Shown here: positions 12,501-24,035 of the stretch, in pieces
Numbering within the stretch: position 1 is the first letter of the stretch
How the letters are laid out: every line of letters starts with the position of its first letter
Assembly (NCBI GenBank): GCA_027574665.1
Contig: CM050654.1
Span: 31,329,722 to 31,393,721 of the forward strand
Length of the DNA stretch: 64,000 bases
Reading direction: 5' to 3'
From: Rhynochetos jubatus
Lineage: Eukaryota; Chordata; Aves; Eurypygiformes; Rhynochetidae
Position numbers and translations under genes: made by a program
Notes under the pieces: model-generated
Database searches by the model: none
What the model was told of the DNA's origin: nothing
Seen by the model: the letters and a program-made list of their open reading frames with translations, nothing else

Positions 12501-14104
12501 TTTTAGATGCATCATGTACTTCCAGAGCTCCACAGAAACCTGAGACTTCTCCAGAAAGTACAGAGAAACATCACTGCTTACCCCACAACATCAAGACACA
12601 TACAATTTAACCAGAATAAGTTACGGTCTCCTCTGAGCTTGCTGATCTAACATCAGCATTGTCTTGACATGACCCTTTCTCGCTCATTTCTAATTCCCTC
12701 CTTGCACCCACACACCAAATTTCCCCTCCCCACACTCTTAACCTCTTGTGCTTTTGACAGCACATCCCAGCGTGTTTCTACATCACTCAACATCTCCACC
12801 ATTTGGCTCCCGAGCAAGGTAAATAATCCAGCCCCACATCAAAGCAACAAGTAGGAGCAATCTGAAAACTGCACAGGTTTCAGTAATGGAAGACAGCAAG
12901 GAACAAGCAAGGTCTTATTGCCAAACAGCGAGGAAAATTAATGAGGCTTTCAAACACCCAACTGGCGGTGTTAGTGCGTTAAAAGAATGTAAAAGAGGGG
13001 AAAGGACCATCTGCCTGCCAGCTATGAGTAGTCTCTGGCTGGTGCTAAACACTCCACTGACTGCTGGGCTTGAAATTCAGGTATTAAAGTTTAAGGGATG
13101 TGTTCAAGACTTTTATGAAATGAATGTGATTTACACCAAAAGACACAGCCAGAGATGCTTTTTATCCTCGATTACTTTTACTGGTATTTTTCCTCTAAAT
13201 GGATTCTCTGGATTTTCAGCCACGGGTAGAATTTCAGGCTTCCAAAAAAAGGATTCTTTTTAATTTACAATGAATCATAAAATATATGAAACAGGGGTTG
13301 ACGTATAATTCCGGATTGCTGCTTGGTCGTTGAGCTGAAATAAAATGGTAGCCTAACCATCAAACTGAATGATGGCAAGGACAGGCTAAAGATGAGTAGT
13401 TTCCTCTGAAACCCTTTTGCTCTATGCCCAGACTCAGATCTGACACAGCCAAAAGGAAGGGCTCCTCTAGGATTTGGTGACAGATGAGCCTATTTCAAAG
13501 ATAAGGCACCATTTGTCACAGTAGTGAGTAGCATTCGGTTTCTGAAGTTTTTACAATAGCACCTACAAGTGACATTACCCCTAACTTGCAGATAAGACCA
13601 AAGCATTTCAGTTACGTTTGCACCATATATCCCCCCTCACACAGCCCCATACATAGCTTGGGGAAAGCAATCTGCACCTCTCACGTGCAAGCCTCCATTC
13701 AGAAGCTGTCCTGACTCATCCTGACAAGCAGCATCACTTTCCTAGGGCTACCACCTGAACAGGTGTTAATATTCACATTAAAAAGGGGGGTTAGTGGCTT
13801 CCCACTGTGTGGACTAATCTCGCTCCAAGATTCTGGTGCCACATTTTCAAAGGTAACCACAGCTACAAGGTTTTTTTCAGAGCACATGAGATGCACAAGT
13901 GCCTTTATCAAAGGACATGCTGGAGTCTGAGCTGAGCATTAATTAGTGGCACTGGAAGATGCGCATCTCCAGAGTGAAACTCGAAGCAGCATAAACAGCA
14001 GTTTATGAGAATGAAGTTTACACAGATCATTGATCACGGACACAACCTATGGTAACAACAGAATTGCCTACAAATACTGGAAAAGTGTAAAAATCAAATC
14101 AAGT
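9551..14104. other. Non-coding stretch, no gene recognised
   Basis: No supported coding region was found. The longest frame, 125 codons at 12886-13263 on the plus strand, has no domain and ends in ordinary AT-rich DNA. The stretch includes a perfect 18-bp palindrome at 11157-11174. Confidence 0.55.
11157..11174. repeat. Perfect 18-bp palindrome
   Basis: GAATATGGATCCATATTC equals its own reverse complement over all 18 bases, centred on a BamHI-type GGATCC. It has no spacer, so it could bind a symmetric dimer, but no known operator is recognised. Confidence 0.75.
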
Positions 14105-14313
14105 TAGCCAGGATAATGTGAAGGAAATTAAGGAAAGTTTAGGCTGGCTGTTAAGAGTTCACTACTGATGAATGGTACGCTTTCCCAAGGGAAGCGATAG
14201 ATGCTCAGTTATTTAAAGCCAGCAGGAGAAAGTGCGTTGTAGGGATCAATCCCACATTAGGGATGAACTGGATAGAATGTCAGCCCTTTTCCCATTCTAA
14301 TTAGCTTATGATT
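14105..14313 (+). repeat. Old CR1 LINE 3' end
   Basis: The text 'aaggaaagtttaggctggct' followed by gttaagagttcac is the CR1 'aggaaagtttaggctggatgttag' block. It is followed by 'gctttcccaagggaagcgat' (the 'lPrevv' segment), 'gatgctcagttatttaaagc' (the 'SlxxFK' segment) and 'gggatgaactggatagaatg'. It ends near 'cccattctaattagcttatg', where CR1 would carry its octamers. It is heavily mutated and non-functional. Confidence 0.65.
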
Positions 14314-16901
14314 TACTAATAATTCTTCTTTGGGTCAAAAGACCCCCACCATTCTGCTTACTAGTCTCCATAAATACACGTTACGCAACAGACAGAGCAC
14401 AAGTTTTCCCTGCGCAATATGCTGTATCTGTCGCCTTGCGATCACTGACACAGCAGGCAGTGAAGCCTTTCACCACAGGGATTTTATTTTCTAAGTGATG
14501 GCGAGGGTCACTTTAACTGCAACTTCTTGCACTTCGCAAAACAACAGAGCAGTTGCACCAAGTTTCTCTGAGAGGGGAGTGTGCCTGGAAGCTATGCCTG
14601 GATGAAGAAAACAGGTTGTGATTAAGATCTGCTGAGATACCTGGAGCAATTCAGGGCTCTGCCCAGAGACACTGTTTGCATTCCTAGCAGCTGTAATGCA
14701 CTTCCAGCTCAGGCTCTGAACTTCAAGACACCTTGCATCAGGCACAGACTAGCTGGACTAGGAGCCCATTGCACATCTCATACTGCTTCTGGAAGAAGAC
14801 ATGAGACAAACAAAAGACAAAGGGAGCAGTTTTATGTTCAGATGGGGCAAAAGATGTGCTAAGACTTGGAAGAGCTGGAAGAAGTCGGTTAATGCAGGTG
14901 AGCTACGAGGAGAGGCATGTGGAAAAGGGCATTTCCCCTGTTGTGGAAAACAAAGAAACTTGTCATTCTAGAATTAAAAGCCTGGATGGGTTGCCAGAGG
15001 TGAAGGAAACAAGGGCAGGGAAAAGGAACAAAAGGAAAAAGATTTGCAAGGATTCAACTATCAGCCATGAATCGCCAATGTTCAAAGGGTGACTGGGATT
15101 CAGAAGAGAAGCCAAGCATCAGGAGGAAATGAGCAGAGATTGCATTAAGAGCAATTTTTATTCTCCCAGATTTTCTGACTCCTATTCTGCCCGAAAGGAC
15201 AGAGTTAATGGGTTAGAAACCCTCTGAAAATCCTACTTCTTTCATCTATCACACACCCCTAGACAAAGAAATTGTTGTCCAGAATAAGCTGGGATCTAGA
15301 AATACAAGGATACACAAGCGACCGAGTTTTACCCCCTGTCCGTTTATGGTGGTGGTTAAAAAGCATGAAATTAAAATGCCTGTGCTAACACACTCCTGGC
15401 TTAGCCAGGCCGAGGTGAGGCCTGCTAACTAGGAAGAGCTGCAGGGCATGCAAAAGCACCAGATGTTTGCCTGCTGAATGACTAATCGTGCCCTCACCCT
15501 CAGGATAGTGTTCAAGTGGCATAGAGACACATTCTTGGCTTCATGAACAGCTACCGTTAGCATTCAGTTGAAAATGTCATTAAAAGTCTCTGTATTTCAG
15601 CCCAAAGTTGGAGTGGCTGAAAACTCCTCATTCCCTTACGAGCCCAACCAGCCCATCAGACAGATGCAGAGATTTTCTGGCGAAACGCAAACAGCTGTAA
15701 TCACTGGATTAGGTACGGATATGAGGATGAAAGCAAAGGACAACATTCAAGCACTGCTCCTGCAGGGACTGGGCAGAGGGAGGGAAGGGAGCTGCCAGCA
15801 TCTCATGCAGGGCTGGGGGGAGCCCTGCCCCACCAGGAGGGCGGCAGCTCGGCCGGCAGCAGACGGGAGCCTGCCCATTGCTGACAATGCGGATGGGAAT
15901 CAGGAAAGGAACAGAGGTTACAGGGCAAACAGCATGAGAAAGGTTGGAGCTCAGCCCATTTCCAGCCAAAAGAGCCACATAATTTACCAGCCTGTAAATG
16001 CAGCCCATAAGAGAGGGAGTTCGACTGAAGTTTGCTCTTGCCTTTGGGAGGATTTCTGACAGAGAAATAGAAGAGAGCTGCCCTCCTGCATTCAGCAGTG
16101 CAGATCCATGACCTCTAAGGACAGCCTAACACAGCAGCACTTCACCGCATCAGGAACACACAGACTCCAGGCTTCAACCCCCTCACCAAAGAGGGCAGCC
16201 AAGGCCAAAAAGGCTCTTGCTGAGAAGCTGTGGTACTGGGATTATCCTCTGCAGACTGGTGTCAATAAACAGCAACACCCCAGAGCTCCTTCTCTCTCCA
16301 GCAGGCAAAACACCCCTAGCAGAAGAGGACAAGCACGGGAATCTGTTGTTACATGAGCCTCATGGGAACAAGATGCCAACCAAGTGTGCTCTAGATTTTT
16401 TACTCTAACTCCCTGTCAGACTGCCAACGGTATTAAATAACTGATCTGCTTATTTTCAACCATGACCACAGTACAGTGCAGTGCAGCCAAGTGAAAACAG
16501 TCCCTTGCAGGTGGACAGCATATAAAGCACTACACCCAGCCCCTGGAGAGGGCACCCTGCCCTCGACGTGTATTCCAGCTGTGCCGCAACAGATGTACAG
16601 TCCCCATTCAGCTCAAAAAATACTGGCTTTGGTAGTTTAAAGGTAAAATGTGCTATTGGCTCTATTCAGTTGTACAACATTGATATATTCCACCTTATGT
16701 TAAAATACGAACTTGGTAGCTATCCATGTCTGATGCAGTTATGAAAACCAACCTGCTTCTACAGAGCCCGAGTCATGCAAAATGAGAGGAACTGGGCATC
16801 CCAGTAGGAGTGAAATGCAAAAACTTCTGAAACAGAAAATACATGCACAGTCCTCAAGAATACTTGGTTCACTTTAGAAGGGAGGACATGCTTAAAAGAC
16901 A
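14314..16901. other. Non-coding stretch with one long orphan frame
   Basis: The stretch contains a 163-codon plus-strand frame at 15568-16059. It is the longest frame outside repeats and CpG blocks, but it has no recognised domain, a low-information Gln/Arg/Ala-rich middle, and a 99-codon frame opposite. I do not call it a gene. Confidence 0.5.
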
Positions 16902-16974
16902 GCCTGATCCAAAGCTGATAGAAGTATTTTTAAGACACCCTTCCCATTTTATTTCAGTGATCTTTGGATCAGGT
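16902..16974. repeat. Short palindromic interspersed element (copy C)
   Basis: This copy has the clearest arms of the set. GCCTGATCCAAAG at 16902-16914 and CTTTGGATCAGGT at 16962-16974 pair at 12 of 13 positions around a 47-base interior. The arms match the 'cctgatccaaag...ctttggatcagg' ends of a repeat type common in reptile and bird DNA. The interior has decayed. Confidence 0.6.
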
Positions 16975-18221
16975 CCATAGCAGGAGGCTTGTAGCCAACT
17001 TATAGGCTTTATATTCAGGGGGAACAAATACAGAAACTTCTTGAGTAACTGTTAGAGGGGTAGTTCTGAAGAGACAGTTTGCTCTCAGCATTTGAGTCCA
17101 CATCAAGGCTGGTGCCAACTACTCAAGTTGATGGGAACTTCAGTGGCAGTTGGACCCTTGCAATGCGCACTTGTAGAGGAGAGAATGGAAAGCATCTTCA
17201 TCTGCAGCCCACTTCAAAGTCAAGATAGCTAGGGTATCACGGGAACATGGACCACTGACAAGACAGCCTTGGCAACTCTTTTGTAATCTCTTACTCCTGA
17301 AAGGAAGCTCAACAGTTAAAGCTAGTGTGTGAGCCTTAATGCACCAGAGAGGTCTGGCTTTCAATTCGAATGCTGAGGTTTGGAGGATCATAGCCAACAG
17401 CAGCCACAGAGTCAGCAGCTTGTTTCCAGTTCGTGAACTCCATACGCAAGCTGGATTTCCACTCCAGGAAGGGAAGGGGTGAAGGGAAATAATTCAAGTT
17501 ATCATGCCTTTGGGGACTATGTTTTTTTAATGTCTTTTTTTCCGCCCAGGCTGGCACATGTCACTAGGAGCAAAGCCAACAGTAGACACACAGTGTGTCA
17601 AGTGACTCACCGGTGATCAGTGCTTGTTACTGGAAGCACAGGTGTGGAGGAATCTAAGGACGGGAAATGCAAACTTCTTGCATCAAAGGAAGTAAGGGTG
17701 GCTAATGCCAGCTGTTCTGCAAGTAATTTGGGGAATGAAATGGAAGAGTTAGCAGCAGCTAACTGGTGGGAATCTAGTTTTTTTGCAAGCACTGCTCCAG
17801 CAGGGTGGGTTTCCGAGATAATGCTGCTGGTTTGAACAAGAACATCTTGTTTTTAATAGCACACATCTGTCCTTTCTGTTCTTTTGATGAAAGAAAGGGT
17901 CATTTCAAACAGAAATCACCAAATGGGAGCTGTGCTTCAGACTGATTTTTTTTTCCTATGCATAACTAATACACAGAGATAGGAAACCACTTAAGATATA
18001 TAGCACTTTTCAGGCAATCCTTTAAAACAATCTCAGATTAATTCTTACAACTCTAGAAAATGTTGTCTTTTTTTTTTTTTCCCCTCATGCATTATTTCTT
18101 CAACAGAGAAACCTTATACTGACTTCCCACTGTTTGCCCAAGGCATTGAGTGAGCTGCTAGTAGGGATGAGTTTGGAAGTTAAAACTCACCAATCCCCAG
18201 GTTTGTGTTTAAGCAATCTAG
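16975..18221. other. Non-coding stretch, no gene recognised
   Basis: No recognised feature apart from a T13C4 run at 18068-18084. All frames here are short and overlap frames on the other strand. Confidence 0.55.
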
Positions 18222-19778
18222 TTGGGCAAAGCCCAGCTAGAACTTAATATGGCTACTCCTGTACAAGACAACAACAAAACACAAACAAAAACCACAAAAA
18301 TAAATAAATTAAAAAGAAATGGTTCTTTAAATAGATTAGCAACAAAAGGAGGGCTAAGGAGAATCTCCATCGTTCACTGGATGTGGGGGAAACACGGTGA
18401 CAAAGGATGAGGAAAAGACTGCGGTACTTAATGCCTACTTTGCCTCAGTCTTTAATAGTGAGACCAGTTGTTCTCAGGGTAACCAGCTCCCTGAGCTGAA
18501 CACAGGGACAGGGAGCAGAATGAAGCCCCCCCAGTCCAAGGGGAAATGGTTAGTGACCTGCTGGACCACTTCAGTCTATGGGGCCAGACGGGATCCACCC
18601 AAGGGTGCTGAGGGAGCTGGTGGAAGAGCTCACCAAGCCCCTTTCCATCATCTGTCAGCAGTCCTGGCTAACCGGGGAGGTCCCAGTTGGCTGGAGGTTG
18701 GCCAGTGTGATGCCCATCTGCAAGAAGGGCTGGAAGGAAGCTCCAGGGAACTACAGTCCTGTCAGTCTGACCTTGGTGCTGGAGATAGTTATGGAGCAGA
18801 TCATCCTGAGTGCCATCACGCGGCACGTGCAGGACAGTCAGGGGACCAGGCCCAGTCAGCATGGGTTTATGAAAGGCAGGTCCTGCTTGACTGACCTGAT
18901 CTCCTCCTGGGACACGGTGAGCCCGGAATGGAGTGGATGAGGGAAAGGCTGTGGATGCTGTCTACCTGGACTTCAGAAAAGCCTTGGACACCGTGTCCCA
19001 CAGCATTTCTCCTGGAGAAACTGGCTGCTCATGGCTTGGACAGACATACTCTTCCCTGGGTAAAAAATTGGCTGGATGGTTAGAAAGGTGCCCAGCGGAA
19101 AAGGACCTGGGGGTGTTGGTCAACAGTCAGCTGAATATGGGCCACCTGGGCACACTGCTGGCTAAGAATGCCAACAGCATCCTGGCCTGCATCAGGAGCA
19201 GTGGGACCAGCAGAACCAGGGCTCAGATTATCCCCCTGTGCTGAGCACTGGTGAGGCTGCACCTCGAATCCTGTGTCCAGTTTTGGGCTCCTCACTACAA
19301 GACAGACACTGAGGTGCTGGAGTGTGTCCAGAGGAGGGAACAGAGCTGGGGAAGGGTCTGGAGCACAAGTCCTATGGGGAGCACCTGAGGGAGCTGGGGG
19401 TGTTCAGCCTGGAGAAGAGGAGGCTCAAGGGAGACCTTATCGCTCTCTACCACTACCTGAGAGTGCAGAGAGGTGGGGGTTGGTCTCTTCTCTCAAGTGA
19501 CAAGTGATGGAACAAGAGGACACATCCTCAAGTTTCTCCAGGAGAGGTTTAGATTGGATATTAGGAAAAATTTCTTCCCTGAAAGGGTTGTCAGGCATTA
19601 GAACAGGCTACCCAGGGAGGCAGTTGTGTCACCATCACCATCCCTGGAGGTATTTAAGAGACATGTGGACGAGGTGCTTAGGGAGATGGTTTAGTGGTGG
19701 ACTTGGCAGTGTTAGGTTAATGGTTGAACTCGATGATCTTAATGTCTTTTCCAACTGAAACGATTCTATGATTCTGTA
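18222..19778 (+). mobile_element. CR1 LINE, 5'-truncated and internally deleted
   Basis: CR1 is a non-LTR retrotransposon whose ORF2 encodes an endonuclease and reverse transcriptase. This copy begins near 'gcccagctagaacttaatatggc' (the ELNxA segment before the RT) and runs through VTKDEEKTAVLNAYFASVFN, GPDGIHPRVLREL and NYSPVSLT to VYLDFRKALDTVSHS. It then jumps at about 19075-19095 from NWLDG directly to CPAEKDLGVLV. The RT palm segment with the catalytic FADD motif, several hundred bases, is therefore missing. After this come the C-terminal segments ([22 protein letters not shown]) and the 3' UTR, ending with ATTCTATG ATTCTGTA at 19763-19778. Frameshifts and a stop at 19244 also occur. It is inactive and of moderate age. 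Confidence 0.9.
18397..19244 (+). pseudogene. CR1 ORF2 remnant (reverse transcriptase fingers, palm lost)
   Basis: The coding signal is spread over three frames. Frame 18397 onward gives TKDEEKTAVLNAYFASVF. Frame 18578-18940 gives GPDGIHPRVLRELVEELTKP followed by the 'LTGEVPVGWRLASVMPICKK' RT segment and 'SQHGFMKGRSCLTDLI'. Frame 18933-19244 gives DEGKAVDAVYLDFRKALDTV, which includes the first catalytic aspartate of motif A, and then the deletion join to 'AEKDLGVLV'. Motif C (FADD) and the PQGS motif are absent. At least two frameshifts separate the parts, so no working enzyme can be made. Confidence 0.85.
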
Positions 19779-19889
19779 ATCACAGCACACATCTCTTTCT
19801 CAGTCAATTCATGTCCTATTCTAACTGTTAACACAGACCAAAGCAGGTGACATTTATACAGGATTACTTGACTCCAAGCAATACTAATA

Positions 19890-20090
19890 TTTGCAATTCT
19901 GTAGCTGGCCCAGTCTAAGTGTTCCCAGAGCTTTACAAATCCCAAGGACCAAAGCCTCACAGCATCTCTGTGAAGTACTGTTTGCTTTGCAAGTGGGCTG
20001 AGTACCGAAGCATGGAGTGTTTATGGGACATGCTGATACTCACACAGTAAGCCTGTAACAGGACTTGACACTGGCCATGAATGCCAGGTT
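19890..20090 (-). repeat. MIR-like SINE relic, reverse orientation
   Basis: Read on the plus strand, 'agagctttacaaatcccaag' is followed by a pattern resembling 'cacagcatctctgtgaagta' and, after an AG-rich middle, 'ctcacacagtaagcctgtaacagg'. This is the inverse order of MIR (3' 'gtaaagcgctt', middle 'tgtgaggta', and the inverse of 'gcaagtcacttaacc'). The copy is decayed. Confidence 0.5.
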
Positions 20091-22589
20091 GTTCCCAGAT
20101 GTTTCAAGAATGGTCCGAGTCTTTAACCTATGTTCAGCTCAAGAGCCCATCCTGTCCTTCCTTCAATTCAGTTTTCAGCCAGAAATACTCTCCAAAGAGG
20201 CACTGAAAAGATGTAAGATGACGCTGTCCAGTGATCTTGAACAATCTCATCAAGGCTAGACATCCACACACAGAAATTTTGTACGGTGAAGGGACCAGTC
20301 ACAAGAGACTCTATTATTTTGATTCTCCAAACAAATTTTTGGGCTGTGTGCAGTGTAACGTGCATACCATTTAACCTTTTAACCTTTTAACATTGTTAGT
20401 TGTAGGTGCCAATAAACTCAATAAGGGAACATTTGAGATCAGTCTCACCTAACTGTAAAATCAATGCTACCTGTCACAGCACAGTAAAACGCTAAGGCTC
20501 CAGCTGCACTGTATGGTTTCCACTTCCAACTACACAAAAACACACACAACGCTCTCTAAGATACTGCAGTCCTGCTAAAACAATTTTCATTAAATGCCTC
20601 AAAGAGCTAAAGAGATTGTTATCTGAAAACAAAGAGAAAGCATTTAAACCACAAGGCGCTTGGATTTCAGATGGATTCCCACTGCTCTTTGTGTTACAGA
20701 AACAGGTTCCACTTGAGTGGCACAGCACAAGTTGCTATCCACGGAGTAACTTCTCAACCCAAATGACTGAGATCATTTGATCTCAATGAACTAAACAGAT
20801 TACACATACTCTCGTTCTCACTCACAGTGGAAAGTTGAGGCAGAGAGCGCTCATCAGACATCCTCTTGGAGTTGGTTTAAACTTCCTGTCCCTGCACCAT
20901 CCGACCTCTGCGTGAGTTAGAACTTCCTGCAAAAAGGAAATTATTGCCCGATAATCCAGGATGTAAATCTAAATTGCAATAGGTATTTCCTGCTAACTCC
21001 CCAAGTGGATACTGTATTACACAGTCAGAACATCATCTTGTGGTTAAGAGGATTACGCTAAACCACATAAAGGCACTCTTCAGTTATCATTCCAGCACAG
21101 GCAGGAGATGCAACCACTGCACAGGTAGGCATACCTGCGCTAGCTTACAAGGCACAGGCTGCATTAGCACTACCAACATCCTAGGTACTTACTTGGGCAG
21201 TTGATGCCTTTGCTTTTAAAATAAAGCCCTCAGAGCCATGAAGGGACAGCCCTTGAGTTTTCAGAGCTAAAGAGCGCAGAGAAATAAAATTCTAGACCTG
21301 CTAGCTGCTAAAGATGTTTTTGTTTAAGCAACATGTTCGTTCCTTCACATTCCATTATCTGACCAGGTTCAGCTACATCTAATAGCTCCAGTGATGAAAA
21401 AAAGAAAACAGCAACTGTAAGAAGAGAGGATTTTTATAAGTCAGTATGTGTGCGAGGGGGGATGGTTTTAGGAATTTAACCCACCCAAAGACAAGGAGGC
21501 GCAAGGAGCTGTCCCCATTAACGTGGTATCACGCAGCATCCACTTACCCCTCTCAGGTCTGAGGTTGCTGAGTCTCCTCCAAATGCCACCTCTATTGCCT
21601 GCAGTCCTGAAGCAAAGCCAGGAGGAAGTGCAGCACATGTGGCTTGCTGCACTCTAACAGCAAAAGGGTTGTTTTGGCTGCTGACTCCACAGTAAACCCT
21701 TTCTTTTCATTAAGGATATGTCCAAACACTATTTCACTGGCAGGCACAGTCTTCTGCTCAGACTCAAGACAGCCATTTACAGGCCTTGTTCACCTGCATC
21801 CTTAATTGGGGCTCTCATTTGGCTATGGCCTCTTAACTCTCATTCTCACATAAGAAACTCCAGCTCAGGAGAGGAAGAGCTTTAAACTCCAGCTAATTAA
21901 CTCAGCAGGAGAAAGTCAGAGCTCAAAATCTACCCTCCCCTATCAGAAACTCCTTACCCTGCAGTTAGGAAACATGAAGCTGCTGACAACCCTTAAATGC
22001 TCCCACAGGAAATGTATTTCTCCCATACCTTCTGGAGAATTACTCCTATACAGTCTCAACATAAAAAATCCTGGGAAACAGTGACACCCACATATACACA
22101 CGCCTTCCCAGAGGCAAGTGCAGAAACACTAAGGACATGTACATGGCTTTGCAATTATACTTGTTCAGCTGGAGCTTCCAACCTCCTAGATGAGTTGTGC
22201 AATGAAGACAAGGCTATGCATCTGTGCCTAAATTGTTCTGCTCTGGCACAGCAAGGCCAGGCAGCAGGACACCTGCACTCCTCTCTCAGCTCTGCCACTG
22301 ACTGCACACGCCAGTCCTAAGCCACCAAACATCAGCGGCCAGATCTGAAAATGAGGTGCCTTGCTGAAGAGGCATGGCTTCAAGATCCCCAGTGTCCTTA
22401 ATTCTCCATGACTTCCATCTGGTTTGAGTTTTTCAGGACCCCGGAGACCAGAAACGCTCAACCAGACATCCAAAAATGGAGGCTGCACCTCATTAGCCTG
22501 TACGAAAAGCTGTGTCCTCCGCTCTTCTACACGAATAACATACAACCATATACATCTCAGTACAGCTATACCTATTAATACAGCATGAG
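20091..22589. other. Non-coding stretch, no gene recognised
   Basis: No coding region, RNA gene or clear repeat is recognised. A small (aacctttt)-type triplication occurs near 20370-20392. Confidence 0.55.
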
Positions 22590-22735
22590 GATGCTGCTTG
22601 TTGTCCCTAATCTCCCTGTGTTTCGCTTTACCCTCCTCTAAAATGAAAATAAATAATACCCACACAGCATGGCAAAGCACTTTGTAATCCCCAAATGAAG
22701 GGTTCCGTAGGTGTGAAGTATTCATAAGATGTATT
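22590..22735 (+). repeat. MIR/L2-type 3' end relic
   Basis: The plus strand reads 'ctctaaaatgaaaataaata' then 'atacccacacagcatggcaa' then 'agcactttgtaatccccaaa' and 'gaagggttccgtaggtgtga'. This is the well-known order 'tgtaaaatggggataataatacc...aaagcgctttg.gatcc...aaggcgctgtataagtg' of ancient MIR/L2-like 3' tails. A 165-codon minus-strand frame at 22228-22725 overlaps it and is not supported as a gene. Confidence 0.6.
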
Positions 22736-23697
22736 TATTTTCAAACTGCAAAAACTCTTGCTGCCGTGTTCCCTGGCTGTATTTAGCAGACCTCTCCGCT
22801 GCACAGATCAGAAGCAGACATCAGGGAAAGGAATGCTGTGATAATCAACTCCAAATCCTGCAATCTATTTGTTCTACTAATTAAAGGAATATTTACTCAG
22901 GAAGCAGGTTTACACTAGATGAATAGTTTCTAAGAACAAATATGATTTAATTATGTGTAGATGCAAGAAGCATACTACATATTAAGTAGATCAATTTATG
23001 CTCACTAAAAATACAGGCAAAATTGGTGCTTGGCTATTAATTTTCTATGCTGGAGAAAAGAAAGGGTTCACAAAGTTGGCTGCTTTAGAAGCTTATTTAA
23101 AAGTGATTTGCAATTTTTTCAGAAAGAATCAGAGTAAGTCCTTTGCATAAGATAACTCCATTTACTCACTGCATTTTATAAATAAATTGAATTCTAGACT
23201 AAAAGAATAAATTGTATGGAATTAAGTAACAAAGCAAGAAGGAAGTGAAGCACCTTGAGCAAGGTATGAAGCAGGTTTTTAAAGGATGACATGATCTGTG
23301 AGTGAGGATGAACAGGTTAAAAGAGTCCTTACAGGGCCAGGCAGAACAGCCAGTGCTGAAGCATGTTTGATGAGAGGTGAACTTGCAGCATATTCCACCC
23401 CTCCATTCCCACATTCCATAGTGAACACCAGACACAGTGTGGCTAGAGAAAAGCAAGAGGCAACCTACAACATGAGTTGTGTGGAAGAGTCTCTCTGCCA
23501 ACAGCTGTTTGCTTTAATAAGACAGACTCCCAGCCTCCAAAAGCTGGCAAACAAACAGAAGAGTCAAGAGAAGGCCTTGGTGGGGCTTCAAACATCAAGA
23601 TGGCAACTTGGAACTGAACCCACGCGTTCTAGCATACAGCATACATTGCTTTAGTTATTGAAAGAGCTGATAGAGAAAAGCAACACAATATTCTGGT

Positions 23698-23730
23698 ATC
23701 AAACTAATTTGTCAGAATTATTAGTTTGAT
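23698..23730. repeat. 11-bp perfect inverted repeat
   Basis: ATCAAACTAAT at 23698-23708 and ATTAGTTTGAT at 23720-23730 are exact reverse complements separated by 11 bases. The surroundings are AT-rich. No function is recognised. Confidence 0.75.
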
Positions 23731-23929
23731 GACACTGTGGATTAAAAAAAATTGTAGTTTTTAACAGTTACCATAAGTATTCATAAGGTATCCATCAACA
23801 CCATTTGGCCTTGCTTTATAGGCAAAAATCACTTCCCAGAAAGGGCAGGGACTATTTCAAGGCCCTTCTGCTTTAATATAAAGAATTCATCATATTTCTG
23901 CTGTCAGTTTAAGAAAAAATTACTGTGAC

Positions 23930-24035
23930 TGCAGGACTCATTCACTGCCTCCCTCTATGAGCTTAGACAAGTGACTCAACTTCTCTGCCTCAGCTTCTTC
24001 CCTTATAAAAAGGAAATTTGTTCACTTAGGAATCA
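23930..24035 (+). repeat. MIR-like SINE relic
   Basis: The plus strand carries 'atgagcttagacaagtgact' then 'caacttctctgcctcagctt' and 'cttataaaaaggaaa'. This is a good eye match to the MIR core 'tgaccttgggcaagtcacttaacctctctgcctcagtttcc.catctgtaaaatggg'. No coding content. Confidence 0.65.

Noticed and set aside
22228..22725. 165-codon minus-strand open frame
   Set aside because: It runs through a MIR/L2-type relic, has no domain, and is best explained by chance.
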